IMG/VR virus record: IMGVR_UViG_3300014887_000002
Location: 1-64,000 of that record
DNA length: 64,000 bases
Reading direction: 5' to 3' (one strand)
Source of the DNA: a virus
The notes beneath the pieces were generated by a model that was given only the letters and a program-made list of their open reading frames with translations, was not told the origin of the DNA and did no database searches. The position numbers were made by a program, and so were the translations under genes. This document shows, one piece after another, positions 40,415 through 48,790 of this stretch. Numbering within the stretch: position 1 is the first letter of the stretch; each line of letters starts with the position of its first letter.

Positions 40415-43400
40415 GTTGGCGCAGCTGATCTAGCGCGATACTTCAACTCATTCAGAAACTCCTCAACATTCATTACACCCTGAACATATATCGGACCGGT
40501 GATAGTCCAGTTTTCAGTGAAAGTCGTGGAGATGGCAGGTGTGAGTTCACCATATAATCCGCCGTATTGAGCAGTGAGCTCCGGCAGATATTTTGGAATG
40601 AATGCGGCAAGGAGTTTTGCTGTGCGATGAGGATAATTCAGGGGCAGGAGCAGCTCTGGTCCTTTCTCGCCCGCTATAAGTATAGTCGGCCTACGAATCA
40701 GCCCACCAAATTGGCCATAGGGAATCCCCTCTTCTATAAGGCGTTGGAATTCTTCTTTTGATATTACTCCTGGTTCTGGCCAGCTTTTGCCCATTTGCTC
40801 CCATACTTCCTTCGGCACGAGGATGGGTATGCCCATTGGCCCTGGGATAGGCATGTATTCAGGTCCTGCCTCCTCTGCGACCTTCTTAACCTTGACCTTT
40901 ATAGTCACAGTCCACGTTTTGGCTATATCATCCAAAGCCTCCTCCAGAGTTTTGAGTTCATCCCGTATAGCCCGAATATTTGGTATGGCCCTCTCTTTCG
41001 CTCTTTCCACTGCTGAATTAAAGTCATCCCAAGAATCGGCACCGGGAATGAGAGGCAATATATCATGATAAGAAATCGTTCGATACAAGCCTAAATAAGC
41101 TTCGCCTACCTTAGCTATCGTTAGGGCTGCGACAGCTTGCTCTTCAGTCAGGGTATCCCACGTTATAGTCTGATCATTCAAGGTCTCCCGAATTCGTTGA
41201 AGCATGAGGTCTGAATCGCCAAGGGCATCGGTGAAGACGCCCAGCCCTCTTGCTGCCTCCATAAAGGCGCCCTCCATAGTGGAGGTTGCCTCTGAGCTCA
41301 TATACACTGACCGCCAATAGTTCCAAATTGTCTCGGTAATGCTAGCGAAATTTTCACGTTGGCTTTGCAAAGCTGCTGTCAAATCCTGCTCAGCTATTTT
41401 GAGTTCCTTTGATATTCCAAGCAAATCATAATATGCCGCTGCCAAATCTCCAGTCGCCACGTCACTCTTAACCAATTCTCCCAAAAGCGTTTGTAGGCTA
41501 GACCGAAGCTCGTTAAGGCTCTCCCTATATTCGGCCAATGCATCTACATATTCCAATGCAATATCCACTTGGTCCGAACTAAGGAATTCTGGCGGCGCTG
41601 GAAGTGCCTTACCGGCAGCCTTGGCCTCTTCATAAGCTGCAACCCATTCTAATAATTCACGTCTCTGCTTTGGCGTTAATGTACTAAGTAGGCGAGAGAA
41701 TTTTATCTGAGCCTTCATCATAGCGCCATAAGATTCTTCCATCCTCTTTCTGCCCTCTATGAGATCTTCAGTGATCCAGCCCTCTTTGATCAAGGCATCC
41801 CATATATCTCGTATTTCCTTGAGCGAGATATGTCGGAGCTTATATAACTTTTCTTCAATATCGAGGACCTTCTTTTCAGACTCTGCGAGATTCCTGAATT
41901 TTTCGGCTAGCACTTTGTTTATATTATCATGGATAAAAAGAAGAGCGTTGAGCTTAGCCTCAAGCTCCAGCCTCTTAGCCTCCAATTCTTGAAGCATATA
42001 CTGTTTCTCATAAAGGTCCATCATCGTCTCTGCGACCTGCCTCTCCGCTGCATCAAGGCCCTCCAGTATATTTGTTCTATCTGCCTCTAAGTTCTTCAGC
42101 TCCTCTGTGATATCCCGCCGCTCTTCCCCGATCTCGATCATATTTTGACCAACTGTGATTAGGCGATTCCAGAGGTTTAATGCTCTCTCAGACTGTGCGC
42201 CTTCCTCCGCAACGGCCTTTGCATATTCATCCATCAAGCGCTCTTTCTCTGAAAATAGTTCATTATCCCTTCTTTCTAGTTGTGCAACCCGATATTTCTT
42301 CTCGTAATATTGATCGAGATTAGTAGCCAGCTCGGTCAGACTAGGACTAAGAGAGGATAATATCTTTATCAGATTAGTGAAGTGCGTGTTAACATCCGCT
42401 TCTGCCTCCTTTAGATCCTCCTCTGCACGCTTAATTGCCTCCAGCACCTCCTGGAATTCCTCTCCTCTTTCTCTGGCCTCTTCAAAACGAGCCTTTTGCT
42501 CCGCAAGCACTTCATTTGCCTCTTTGACTCGTCGAACTGCATCCTGCCATGCCTCGAATTCCGAAATGATTTCTGGCAATTTATCGCGTACTTTATCTGC
42601 TACTGTCGGAATGATGCCAAGGGCCTCTCCAATCCTCCTTCCGAAGCCGGCGATTTCGTCTTTAAAGGTCGCTATAAATGGTAATGCGGCTGATAAAGCC
42701 GTAACTAACAAGCCAAATGGCCCGGTTACAGCTATCTTTAGGAGCTTGAGGGCAAAGATCACCGACATCAAATTGCCTACGGCATTAATGGCCGCAACCC
42801 CAAATTTATTAAGGCCCGCCTCCACAGCCGCGCTGCCCACCACTACTCCTGCCATTGCCGGAAGCATCGCTGCGAATGCTGTCTTGAGGGATATAGCCCT
42901 GTCACGCACATTAGCCAATGTGATCGCCAGGAGCGTTAATGCTGTGACGGCAGCCTTTGCCATGTCTGGTATTTTGTCGCCAGCTAGAGTGAATGCTATC
43001 ATTTCAGCTGTAAGGAGACCAAAGGAGCCCCACAGCACCCTCGCAGTAGTGTTGAGCTTAAGAGTCCTGTCGAGGAATACTGCGATATTTACGCCTGCTT
43101 GTTTTAGAGCAGCTCCAAAGCCATAAGTGGAAAGAGTTGCAGCTATTAAGTTCTTGTTAAGGACCGAAAATAAGAAGGAGAGAACTTTAAGTATACCCAA
43201 GGTGAATACTGCAGCAGAAGCGGTGGAAATTAGTATCCCGATAAATGTCTTGCCACCTGCACCTGCAGCACCAAATATTTTACCGAGAATGGAAAGGGGA
43301 GCCAGCATTGCACGGAAAGCTGGTAGGGCATAAGTTCTGATGGCGTCCGCAGTAGTAACAATTACAGGCTTAAGGCGACTGCCGAAGTCTTCTGCTAATA

Positions 43401-44643
43401 GGACTACCGCATTCCGGAGAAGGCGAAGAGCTCCCCAAAGAGTAGCTATTTGCTTAGAGGCTATTTCTTCAGTTATTCCAGCGGAAGTTCTTAGGACAGA
43501 AGAGAGATGAGCAACTTCGTCGGCATTTTCAACCAATGCTATCGCTGCAGCCGCTGTTCTTGCTCTAAACATTGCAGAGGCCTCTGCAGCGCTGAAGCCA
43601 GCCGCTCTAAGCTTATAGAGGATATCGACAAGAGAAGTTGTTTCGGGATTTAGCTCAGCCACTGATAAGCCTAGCGATGCTAATGCCTTCTCGGCCTCCT
43701 GAGTTGGTTTAAGCAATTTAGTCAGTATCATATTGAGTCTCTGGCCAGCCTGTGATCCCTCATAACCACGATCCACGAGAACCGCTAATGACGCTAATAC
43801 TTGTTCCAAAGGAATACGTAGCTCTCCGGCTATAGCCCCAACATATTTCAGGCCTTCAGAGAGCCTCTGGGCGTTTAGGAATGAATGGGATATAACAGCA
43901 GTGAATTTATCAACAATGGAAGCCGTAGTCTCGCCTTGTTCCCCAAATTCTTTTAGCGTCTTAATGACTATCTCAGTAGCATCGGCCAGATCAATCTGTT
44001 GAGCAGCAGCATAATTTAATATCGGCAGGAATTCCTTCTCAGTGAATTTAGTGACGTCATAGCCTGCCGATGCAACTGAATACATTGCCTCTGCTATTTC
44101 GTTAGCGGAATAGATTGTCTTAGCCGATAATCGTAGTGCAAACCGCCTTATAGCCTCGACAGCATTATCAAATGCCCTGCCGAAATATCCTGAGACGGAG
44201 GCAGCCATTACGACTGCTTTCTCGAACTCCTGGAATGTATTGACTGCCCAAGTTAGGGCTCTTATGGACCGCATGACTATCTGAACTCCAATAGTGAAGC
44301 TCAAATAATGCTCGATGTGCTGGGCTAATGCCCTTATACGAGACTGCCAAGCAGAGAGAGTCCTGTCAGCCTTAGAGACATCTATGACTGGGGTCCACTT
44401 GCCAGTCTCTAGCCATTCGAAGTGCCTTCTTAAGTCCTTGACGACTGGTGCGAATCTTCTGCTGACATTTCTCTTGAAGTGTGTTGCCCAATGACGCATT
44501 GATGTCGTGATGGGCCTAGACAGATTATCAGCTACTTGCCTGCCTATTGCTTTGGCTGCTAATGGGAATTTCTTTAGAGATGCTAATGCAGGCCGTATAT
44601 CTATATCAAGCCGCCATGCATCATAAGAGACTGGACCAGGCAT
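40411..44643 (-). CDS. Tail tape measure protein (TP901-type)
   Basis: The 1410 aa protein has a phage-minor-tail (TP901) core at about residues 150-340 (SAKTIYSANEIAEAMYSVASAGY ... LASLAVLVDRGYEGSQAG), a hydrophobic section (about 460-720) for membrane or DNA-channel contact, a long coiled coil (about 720-1200) and a structured C-terminus. At about 0.15 nm per residue the tail would be near 210 nm (rule-of-thumb estimate). Preceded directly by the chaperone genes as in lambda-type order G-GT-H. Confidence 0.93.
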   Translation of the reverse strand: MPGPVSYDAWRLDIDIRPALASLKKFPLAAKAIGRQVADNLSRPITTSMRHWATHFKRNVSRRFAPVVKDLRRHFEWLETGKWTPVIDVSKADRTLSAWQSRIRALAQHIEHYLSFTIGVQIVMRSIRALTWAVNTFQEFEKAVVMAASVSGYFGRAFDNAVEAIRRFALRLSAKTIYSANEIAEAMYSVASAGYDVTKFTEKEFLPILNYAAAQQIDLADATEIVIKTLKEFGEQGETTASIVDKFTAVISHSFLNAQRLSEGLKYVGAIAGELRIPLEQVLASLAVLVDRGYEGSQAGQRLNMILTKLLKPTQEAEKALASLGLSVAELNPETTSLVDILYKLRAAGFSAAEASAMFRARTAAAAIALVENADEVAHLSSVLRTSAGITEEIASKQIATLWGALRLLRNAVVLLAEDFGSRLKPVIVTTADAIRTYALPAFRAMLAPLSILGKIFGAAGAGGKTFIGILISTASAAVFTLGILKVLSFLFSVLNKNLIAATLSTYGFGAALKQAGVNIAVFLDRTLKLNTTARVLWGSFGLLTAEMIAFTLAGDKIPDMAKAAVTALTLLAITLANVRDRAISLKTAFAAMLPAMAGVVVGSAAVEAGLNKFGVAAINAVGNLMSVIFALKLLKIAVTGPFGLLVTALSAALPFIATFKDEIAGFGRRIGEALGIIPTVADKVRDKLPEIISEFEAWQDAVRRVKEANEVLAEQKARFEEARERGEEFQEVLEAIKRAEEDLKEAEADVNTHFTNLIKILSSLSPSLTELATNLDQYYEKKYRVAQLERRDNELFSEKERLMDEYAKAVAEEGAQSERALNLWNRLITVGQNMIEIGEERRDITEELKNLEADRTNILEGLDAAERQVAETMMDLYEKQYMLQELEAKRLELEAKLNALLFIHDNINKVLAEKFRNLAESEKKVLDIEEKLYKLRHISLKEIRDIWDALIKEGWITEDLIEGRKRMEESYGAMMKAQIKFSRLLSTLTPKQRRELLEWVAAYEEAKAAGKALPAPPEFLSSDQVDIALEYVDALAEYRESLNELRSSLQTLLGELVKSDVATGDLAAAYYDLLGISKELKIAEQDLTAALQSQRENFASITETIWNYWRSVYMSSEATSTMEGAFMEAARGLGVFTDALGDSDLMLQRIRETLNDQTITWDTLTEEQAVAALTIAKVGEAYLGLYRTISYHDILPLIPGADSWDDFNSAVERAKERAIPNIRAIRDELKTLEEALDDIAKTWTVTIKVKVKKVAEEAGPEYMPIPGPMGIPILVPKEVWEQMGKSWPEPGVISKEEFQRLIEEGIPYGQFGGLIRRPTILIAGEKGPELLLPLNYPHRTAKLLAAFIPKYLPELTAQYGGLYGELTPAISTTFTENWTITGPIYVQGVMNVEEFLNELKYRARSAAPT

Positions 44644-44645
44644 AG

Positions 44646-44858
44646 TTACCGTCTTCTTAATTTAGCAGCCTTAGCCTTTTGCTCGGCCTTCTTTAAGGCC
44701 TCAAGCTCTTTCTTCTTTCTCCACAATATACACTCTTCAAGGAACCTGATACCAAGAGGGTCTTTTTCTCTCAACTCGCCTATTTCTCTAGGCGTCTTAC
44801 CCAACAATTTACAGAGTTCAAATTCTAATTGGCCTAAGCCACTACTTACGAAAGGACT
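44646..44858 (-). CDS. gpT-like extension of the tail assembly chaperone (made by +1 frameshift)
   Basis: The frame +1 to the chaperone is open from just after a TAG at 44859-44861 to TAA 44646-44648. After slipping at TTT it would add 67 residues (VSSGLGQLEFELCKLL...AAKLRRR) to residue F155 of the chaperone, giving about 222 aa. The ORF has no ATG or GTG start and no ribosome-binding site. It ends 3 nt before the tape measure start, the exact place of gpT. The tail is helical with a basic end, as in gpT. Confidence 0.75.
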   Translation of the reverse strand, partial: SPFVSSGLGQLEFELCKLLGKTPREIGELREKDPLGIRFLEECILWRKKKELEALKKAEQKAKAAKLRRR

Positions 44859-45315
44859 CTAGCTCCTTGTCTGTGATCCTAGGTGCTTGAGCCTTTGTGA
44901 TAACCTCATTGATGAAGTTCTGCAATGCAGTCCAAGTTGCTACTTCAGACCAGAATTGCTCATCGAGCTTAGGCTTTACACAAAGTGATGCAGCTATCTT
45001 AGGTAGCTTCTCATAGGCTTCCTTGAAGGCCTTAATATCCTCCTCGGAAGGATTCTCGCCTGTGAATTTAGAGACCGATATCACTAGCCTGATGAGCTCG
45101 AACATCTCAGCGTGAGTAGGCCTTCTTGTCATAATGGTCCTCTTAGTCTCAGGCGAAGTCTCAAAAGTGATGTATAGGACATCCTCTTTGAAATCACGCT
45201 CCAACTTCTCCCTTGTTGCTAGCTCTTTGAAGAACTCAAGAGCTTTCTTTTCCTCAGTCTTCTTTAGCTTAGCCTCAAATTCCTTCCATTTGTCTTGGGC
45301 CTGATTCTCCGGCAT
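44842..45315 (-). CDS. Tail assembly chaperone (gpG-like)
   Basis: The 157 aa helical, charged protein (start ATG 45315 behind GGAGGTGA) sits between the major tail genes and the tape measure, the place of gpG-type chaperones, and has the typical alternation of charged helices (KLKKTEEKKALEFFKELATREKLERDF). The last codons contain the TCC_TTT_CGT shift site and the frame of the extension follows. It coats the tape measure during assembly and is absent from the mature virion. Confidence 0.8.
   Translation of the reverse strand: MPENQAQDKWKEFEAKLKKTEEKKALEFFKELATREKLERDFKEDVLYITFETSPETKRTIMTRRPTHAEMFELIRLVISVSKFTGENPSEEDIKAFKEAYEKLPKIAASLCVKPKLDEQFWSEVATWTALQNFINEVITKAQAPRITDKELESFRK
44848..44856 (-). 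promoter_or_regulatory. Putative +1 programmed ribosomal frameshift site TCC_TTT_CGT
   Basis: In the chaperone frame the last codons read GAG TCC TTT CGT AAG TAG. The nine bases TCC_TTT_CGT are identical to the influenza PA-X shift site, where Phe-tRNA slips from UUU to UUC while a slow CGU waits in the A site. CGN arginine codons are infrequent in these genes, which favour AGA/AGG, so CGT may be slow here too. The window between the TAG of the +1 frame and the zero-frame stop is only 15 nt, so the shift must occur here. Confidence 0.75.
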
Positions 45316-45388
45316 GTCCTCACCTCCAGTGCATAGACTGGACTAGTGAATTACATCTGAACAGCAAGGAGACATCTGGGACAGTTCA

Positions 45389-45420
45389 GGAAGAAACATT
45401 AAGACAGAAAATAAGAAGGG
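45389..45420 (-). terminator. T-rich tract after the major tail genes
   Basis: Read on the minus strand, the stretch after the second major tail gene is pyrimidine-rich (CCCTTCTTATTTTCTGTC, then TTTCTTCC). Archaeal transcription ends at such T-rich tracts without a hairpin. It would let the abundant major tail proteins be expressed above the chaperone and tape measure. No other gap in the virion arm has one as clear. Confidence 0.4.
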
Positions 45421-45433
45421 AGCAAGCACGTGA

Positions 45434-45877
45434 TTAGTCACTGATCTTCACGCCTCCACCAGCCAAGTTAGTCTTTGTGACATTCTGAGGATCGAGAACC
45501 ACGAAGTCAACAGAGCCTTCTGATACGGTGTCTGCATCTCCGAGAGTGATCTCGAAGCCAGTTATGAGTCCGCTCTTAAAGTAGAAATGCAGTGACTTAT
45601 CTCCAGCAGAGCCAGATATTGTGACCGTAGTTCCGTTAATTAGGGCCTCTAGAAGGACACCAGCGGCAGAGTTGTCCAGCTTTGTGGCAGTCAATGAGCC
45701 TTCTACAGACAAAGAGCCTGCTCTGTAGTCGTTACCAGCCTCTCCGACAAGCTCAGTCTCAATAGTGTCCCTGCTCAGCGTGAGCGTAAAATCAGACAAG
45801 CCGAGTGTGGAGTGAGTCTTAGAGGCAATAGTGATCTTAGCATTCTCACCCGTATAAGTCTCAGGATTTGCCGCCAT
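45434..45877 (-). CDS. Major tail tube protein, copy 2
   Basis: 147 aa. Shares with the upstream gene the frame DAKI-x-I, LGLSDFTLTLSRDTIETELVGEAGNDY, a SLSVEGSLT block, SGSAGDKSLHFYFKSG and the ending VDFVVLDPQNVTK: these are tandem paralogues of the major tail tube fold. Having two may reflect a hetero-oligomeric tube or one specialised ring, as seen in some siphoviruses. Confidence 0.78.
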   Translation of the reverse strand: MAANPETYTGENAKITIASKTHSTLGLSDFTLTLSRDTIETELVGEAGNDYRAGSLSVEGSLTATKLDNSAAGVLLEALINGTTVTISGSAGDKSLHFYFKSGLITGFEITLGDADTVSEGSVDFVVLDPQNVTKTNLAGGGVKISD

Positions 45878-45878
45878 A

Positions 45879-46325
45879 TTACGCGTCCGATATATGGCCG
45901 TTCGAATATGTCACGTTGTATGGATCGAGCACTGTAAAGTCTATGCTGGCTTCTGTGATTGTTGAAGCGTCTCCGAATGTCACTTCGTAGGAGGTGACCT
46001 GGCAGGAGACGAAGTACCAGCTAAGGTTCCCTTCAGCGACTGAGCCGGATATGATTAGCTTCGTATCTGGATCGATAATGCTATCAAGAGCATCAGAGTT
46101 TCCAGAGGCAGCGAATTTACAGTTCGTTAATGAGCCCTCAATTGAGAGCTTGCCTGGCTTTCTCAGATTCCCGGTCTGACCAACCAGCTCCTGCTCGACT
46201 ATGTCTCTGCTGAATGATAGGGTAAAGTCAGAGACACCCCACACCGTCACGCCCTTGCTGGATAGGTCTGATGGACTAGTGGATATGAAGATCTTTGCAT
46301 CCTTTCCAGTTACTATCCCTGCCAT
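45879..46325 (-). CDS. Major tail tube protein, copy 1
   Basis: 148 aa. WGVSDFTLSFSRDIVEQELVGQTGNLRK, LSIEGSLTNCKF and IDFTVLDPYNVTY are the tail tube motifs, shared with the next gene. No sheath gene accompanies the pair, so the tail is probably long and non-contractile. Confidence 0.78.
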   Translation of the reverse strand: MAGIVTGKDAKIFISTSPSDLSSKGVTVWGVSDFTLSFSRDIVEQELVGQTGNLRKPGKLSIEGSLTNCKFAASGNSDALDSIIDPDTKLIISGSVAEGNLSWYFVSCQVTSYEVTFGDASTITEASIDFTVLDPYNVTYSNGHISDA

Positions 46326-46361
46326 ATGGAACTAACCTTATCGGCCTACATCCAACATACA

Positions 46362-46835
46362 TCATTTTTGTAACAGTGAAGGAATCTTATTACGCCATCT
46401 AGCAATAGTAGCCTCGACAAAGCCTTTCTTTTCTTGTCCCTGAACTGACTCTTTACGTCTAACTCCACCAGTTGCAGTATCCCAAACGAGGAAATCCGCA
46501 TGAGTTGGCTTTATTCTCTTTGGCACTCCAAATTCCACCGCCAAGAAGTGTTGGCTAAAGTTTCTGATGAAGAGGGAGACAGTAAGGCCTTCTTCCTTTA
46601 CTTCATACTCCCACGCCTTCTCAATGGGATAATGGACCCACTCAGGATTTCGACGCATATACTGAGGCGGTGAAGCTCCTGGCTTTCGCCTAATGTCAAG
46701 CTCTCTATTCATATCCTCGATTATCTCAGGAGCTATGTCTGAGAGCTTTCTCTTGATCCTCTCACGCTCTCGTTTGGTCATAAAGCGTATTAGGCTATCA
46801 AACAGCTGTTCTCTGTATTTAGCTATAAACCTCAT
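46362..46835 (-). CDS. Tail completion/minor tail protein (HK97 gp10-like)
   Basis: The 157 aa protein has helical N-terminus then FLAVEFGVPKRIKPTHADFLVW and VQGQEKKGFVEATIARWRNKIP, the C-terminal pattern of HK97 gp10-like neck/tail completion proteins. Position between the head-tail adaptor genes and major tail genes is as expected. Overlaps the HNH gene (ATGA). Confidence 0.75.
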   Translation of the reverse strand: MRFIAKYREQLFDSLIRFMTKRERERIKRKLSDIAPEIIEDMNRELDIRRKPGASPPQYMRRNPEWVHYPIEKAWEYEVKEEGLTVSLFIRNFSQHFLAVEFGVPKRIKPTHADFLVWDTATGGVRRKESVQGQEKKGFVEATIARWRNKIPSLLQK

Positions 46836-47050
46836 TTAAGGTGATGGATCTTACGATGACATTCGGGACATAAAGTGATGAGGTTATTCGGTGAATGTGT
46901 CCCACCAAGCCGGACAGGTATAATGTGATGGCAGATGGGATTCTCAGTATATTTGCCGCATAGTCTACAGCGATAGTGATCACGCTCGAATATGAAGTGC
47001 CTAAGCTTATTCCAGTTTGGCGGATATAGCTCAGAAGGCCTGTAGGTCAT
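46832..47050 (-). CDS. HNH endonuclease, 72 aa
   Basis: The sequence DHYRCRLCGKYTENPICHHIIPVRLGGTHSPNNLITLCPECHRKIHH has two CxxC zinc pairs, the HH catalytic start, NNL and the closing HRKIHH, the full HNH set in a minimal size. It is inserted in frame with the completion genes with 4-nt overlaps at both ends (ATGA), so it is a resident of the module rather than a recent intron. HNH proteins near the packaging genes often help the terminase; here it lies further down. Confidence 0.85.
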   Translation of the reverse strand: MTYRPSELYPPNWNKLRHFIFERDHYRCRLCGKYTENPICHHIIPVRLGGTHSPNNLITLCPECHRKIHHLK

Positions 47051-47436
47051 TCGAATTCTTTGAAGTATGTCTTGCGGAATCTTAACATCCGCCTATGGGC
47101 CTTTAACAAGTCATCCCACATATCAACCTCAGTGACTTTGGCGTATGTATTGGATAGCAGTGTCTTGGTAACTGCATCTGCTACATTCAGCGTCTCCTTC
47201 ACTGAATTCTTGGAGAGTATATCGAATTGTAAAGTGGCCTCTATTTTATGGACCTTGCTGCTACCAAAGCCAAGCTGGCCAACATCAGACTCAGTGACCT
47301 CCGTGATGATAATTGCCGGCATAGAGACCTCACCTTCTGACCAGCCTACTCGAATATTAGTCGGTGATACTAAGGCTGTAACTTCACTCGAATTTACTAG
47401 CAGATCTCTAGCTTCCTTCATTACTTCATAGCTCAT
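47047..47436 (-). CDS. Tail terminator/completion protein (DUF3168-like)
   Basis: The mixed alpha/beta sequence with an MPAIIITEVTESDVG centre followed by a HKIEATLQFDILSKNSVKETLN strand-helix resembles tail terminator proteins. The start is put at 47436 because its ATG overlaps the upstream stop (ATGA); an in-frame ATG at 47481 would lie 45 nt inside that gene. Confidence 0.6.
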   Translation of the reverse strand: MSYEVMKEARDLLVNSSEVTALVSPTNIRVGWSEGEVSMPAIIITEVTESDVGQLGFGSSKVHKIEATLQFDILSKNSVKETLNVADAVTKTLLSNTYAKVTEVDMWDDLLKAHRRMLRFRKTYFKEFE

Positions 47437-47747
47437 GATCGTGAGGCGATTATCTTCTTGTAGGTATGAGATGAGTCCCACAGGACCTCATTGACGTGAT
47501 AGATAGCGCCATTATAAGCAATCCTGTCTCCTGGCTTTACATCGACATCGTAATCAACATAGATCTTGAAGCTTACATTCTTATATCGACCTGAGTAGGC
47601 CATCCTCTCCTCGTCTGTCAGGGGCATTACCCTAGCCTTTGCCGAACTACTCGTCTCATAGGAGATAGTCCATTCGCCTAGCTCATTCTGAGAAGATGCT
47701 AGCGTATAGCGCCAGATAGTCTCTGTAAGTAAAGAGGAGAGGGACAT
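47433..47747 (-). CDS. Head-tail adaptor/head-closure protein, 104 aa
   Basis: A short beta-barrel-like sequence: NELGEWTISYETSSSAKARVMP, then VDVKPGDRIAYNGAIYHVNEVLW. This is the SPP1 gp16/HK97 gp10 head-closure pattern. Located between the connector cluster and the tail completion genes as expected. Confidence 0.65.
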   Translation of the reverse strand: MSLSSLLTETIWRYTLASSQNELGEWTISYETSSSAKARVMPLTDEERMAYSGRYKNVSFKIYVDYDVDVKPGDRIAYNGAIYHVNEVLWDSSHTYKKIIASRS

Positions 47748-47768
47748 ACTAGCCGGTTATATCCAGAC

Positions 47769-48140
47769 TTAGCTGACTTTTATCTTCCAGGTGACTTTCA
47801 GCGTGTCATCTGCCGTTACGTTGATCGGGTCGAAAGTCTTTCTGCAGAGCATTGTCCCACCGGAGCTTGCATTGAAGACTCCAGATTCGGTAATTGAATA
47901 GTCACCATCGAAGGTGAAAGCATCCTTTACAAGCTGGAAAGTGTCATTCGTTACGTCAGTCGTTACTCTAGAGCCTACACCAGCAGCTCTTTGAAGCTCA
48001 TATTCTAATGCGGTATCAGATGCAGACTCAGCCGTTGTGCCGCTTCCAATAGCGATGTAATCGAATGCTGTGACATCACCTTGCGTATCTGCACCGATTA
48101 AACCAGCAACCTCAGCCTTACCGGCATTCGTTATGACCAT
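47769..48140 (-). CDS. Phage virion protein with tail-fibre-like N-terminal domain, 123 aa
   Basis: TNAGKAEVAGLIG, then FDYIAIGSGTT, ESGVFNASSGGTMLCRKTF and a final LKVTWKIKV match a common short virion domain of archaeal and bacterial tailed phages (the tail-collar or fibre-attachment-like 'ITNAGKA...YIAIGTG' domain). Function in the virion is not known to me. Confidence 0.65.
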   Translation of the reverse strand: MVITNAGKAEVAGLIGADTQGDVTAFDYIAIGSGTTAESASDTALEYELQRAAGVGSRVTTDVTNDTFQLVKDAFTFDGDYSITESGVFNASSGGTMLCRKTFDPINVTADDTLKVTWKIKVS

Positions 48141-48141
48141 A

Positions 48142-48282
48142 CTAGTCCTTGATTATTTTCCGACATTTTAACCTTCCATTCTTGTCGTAGACTTCAATCG
48201 TAAGCTCGGTCTCGACATTAAACTGTTCGCTATCTGAGCTATCTGAGATTCTTTTCCGGAAGAGATCGAATATGCTCTTCAT
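48142..48282 (-). CDS. Small hypothetical protein, 46 aa
   Basis: Starts in an ATGA overlap with the upstream 56 aa gene and ends 1 nt before the start of the fibre-like gene at 48140. Basic C-terminus (KNGRLKCRKIIKD). Function unknown; its packing between two close genes indicates it is translated. Confidence 0.55.
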   Translation of the reverse strand: MKSIFDLFRKRISDSSDSEQFNVETELTIEVYDKNGRLKCRKIIKD

Positions 48283-48449
48283 TTCTGGACCCTCACAGGC
48301 TCACTTCCTAAGATGGCGTCTGCTATAATGATCCACCAGCCGTCTTCATCTTGCTCCAAACGAGCATTTGGATCAGCTGGCTTTATAAACATCTCCAACT
48401 GCTTTTCAGCCATTTCCTTTGTCTTCGCCCGATATACAACCTTCGCCAT
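48279..48449 (-). CDS. Small hypothetical protein, 56 aa
   Basis: ATG 48449 lies behind GAGGTGGTGA. Its helical start and WWIIIADAILG centre resemble small virion accessory or fibre-cap proteins, but no family is recognised. It overlaps the following gene (ATGA). Confidence 0.55.
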   Translation of the reverse strand: MAKVVYRAKTKEMAEKQLEMFIKPADPNARLEQDEDGWWIIIADAILGSEPVRVQK

Positions 48450-48481
48450 TTCACCACCTCAAATGACTAAATACATACACA

Positions 48482-48790
48482 TCAATCTAATTCGACAAGC
48501 AAGAACGCATCACGTTCGATTAATTGTCCTGAGCCCCAAACTCCACCGAGGTCATGCCAGCCAGACCATTCGATGATATAAATGCCAAGAGGATCAGCTG
48601 AAGAAGTTTCTATGAAATAATGATAGCGACCTACATCATCCTTAATAGGTTCGCCGTTATCCACAAGCTTAGACCCATCTGGCTTATAGACGTTTATCCT
48701 TGGATAAAGTGGATCAACATAGGCGCCACTTGATTTGAATTCAACAGAAGCTTTAATAGTGGTACCTCTCTCATATTTTTTAAGAGTCAT
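48482..48790 (-). CDS. Ig-like beta-sandwich virion protein, 102 aa
   Basis: KKYERGTTIKASVEFKSSG, PRINVYKPDGSKL and DPLGIYIIEWSG follow the strands of an Ig-like or fibronectin-like domain, a type common in archaeal tailed virions as a decorating domain. Overlaps the large repeat protein (ATGA). Confidence 0.6.
   Translation of the reverse strand: MTLKKYERGTTIKASVEFKSSGAYVDPLYPRINVYKPDGSKLVDNGEPIKDDVGRYHYFIETSSADPLGIYIIEWSGWHDLGGVWGSGQLIERDAFLLVELD

Noticed and set aside
42377-43126. Open frame of 249 codons on the plus strand
   Set aside because: It lies fully inside the tape measure gene on the other strand, has an Ala/Ser/Arg-rich composition from antisense of helix codons, and no ribosome-binding site.
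44646-44858. The gpT-like ORF as an independent gene
   Set aside because: It has no ATG or GTG start and no ribosome-binding site, and the frame is closed upstream by TAG. A frameshift product explains it better.
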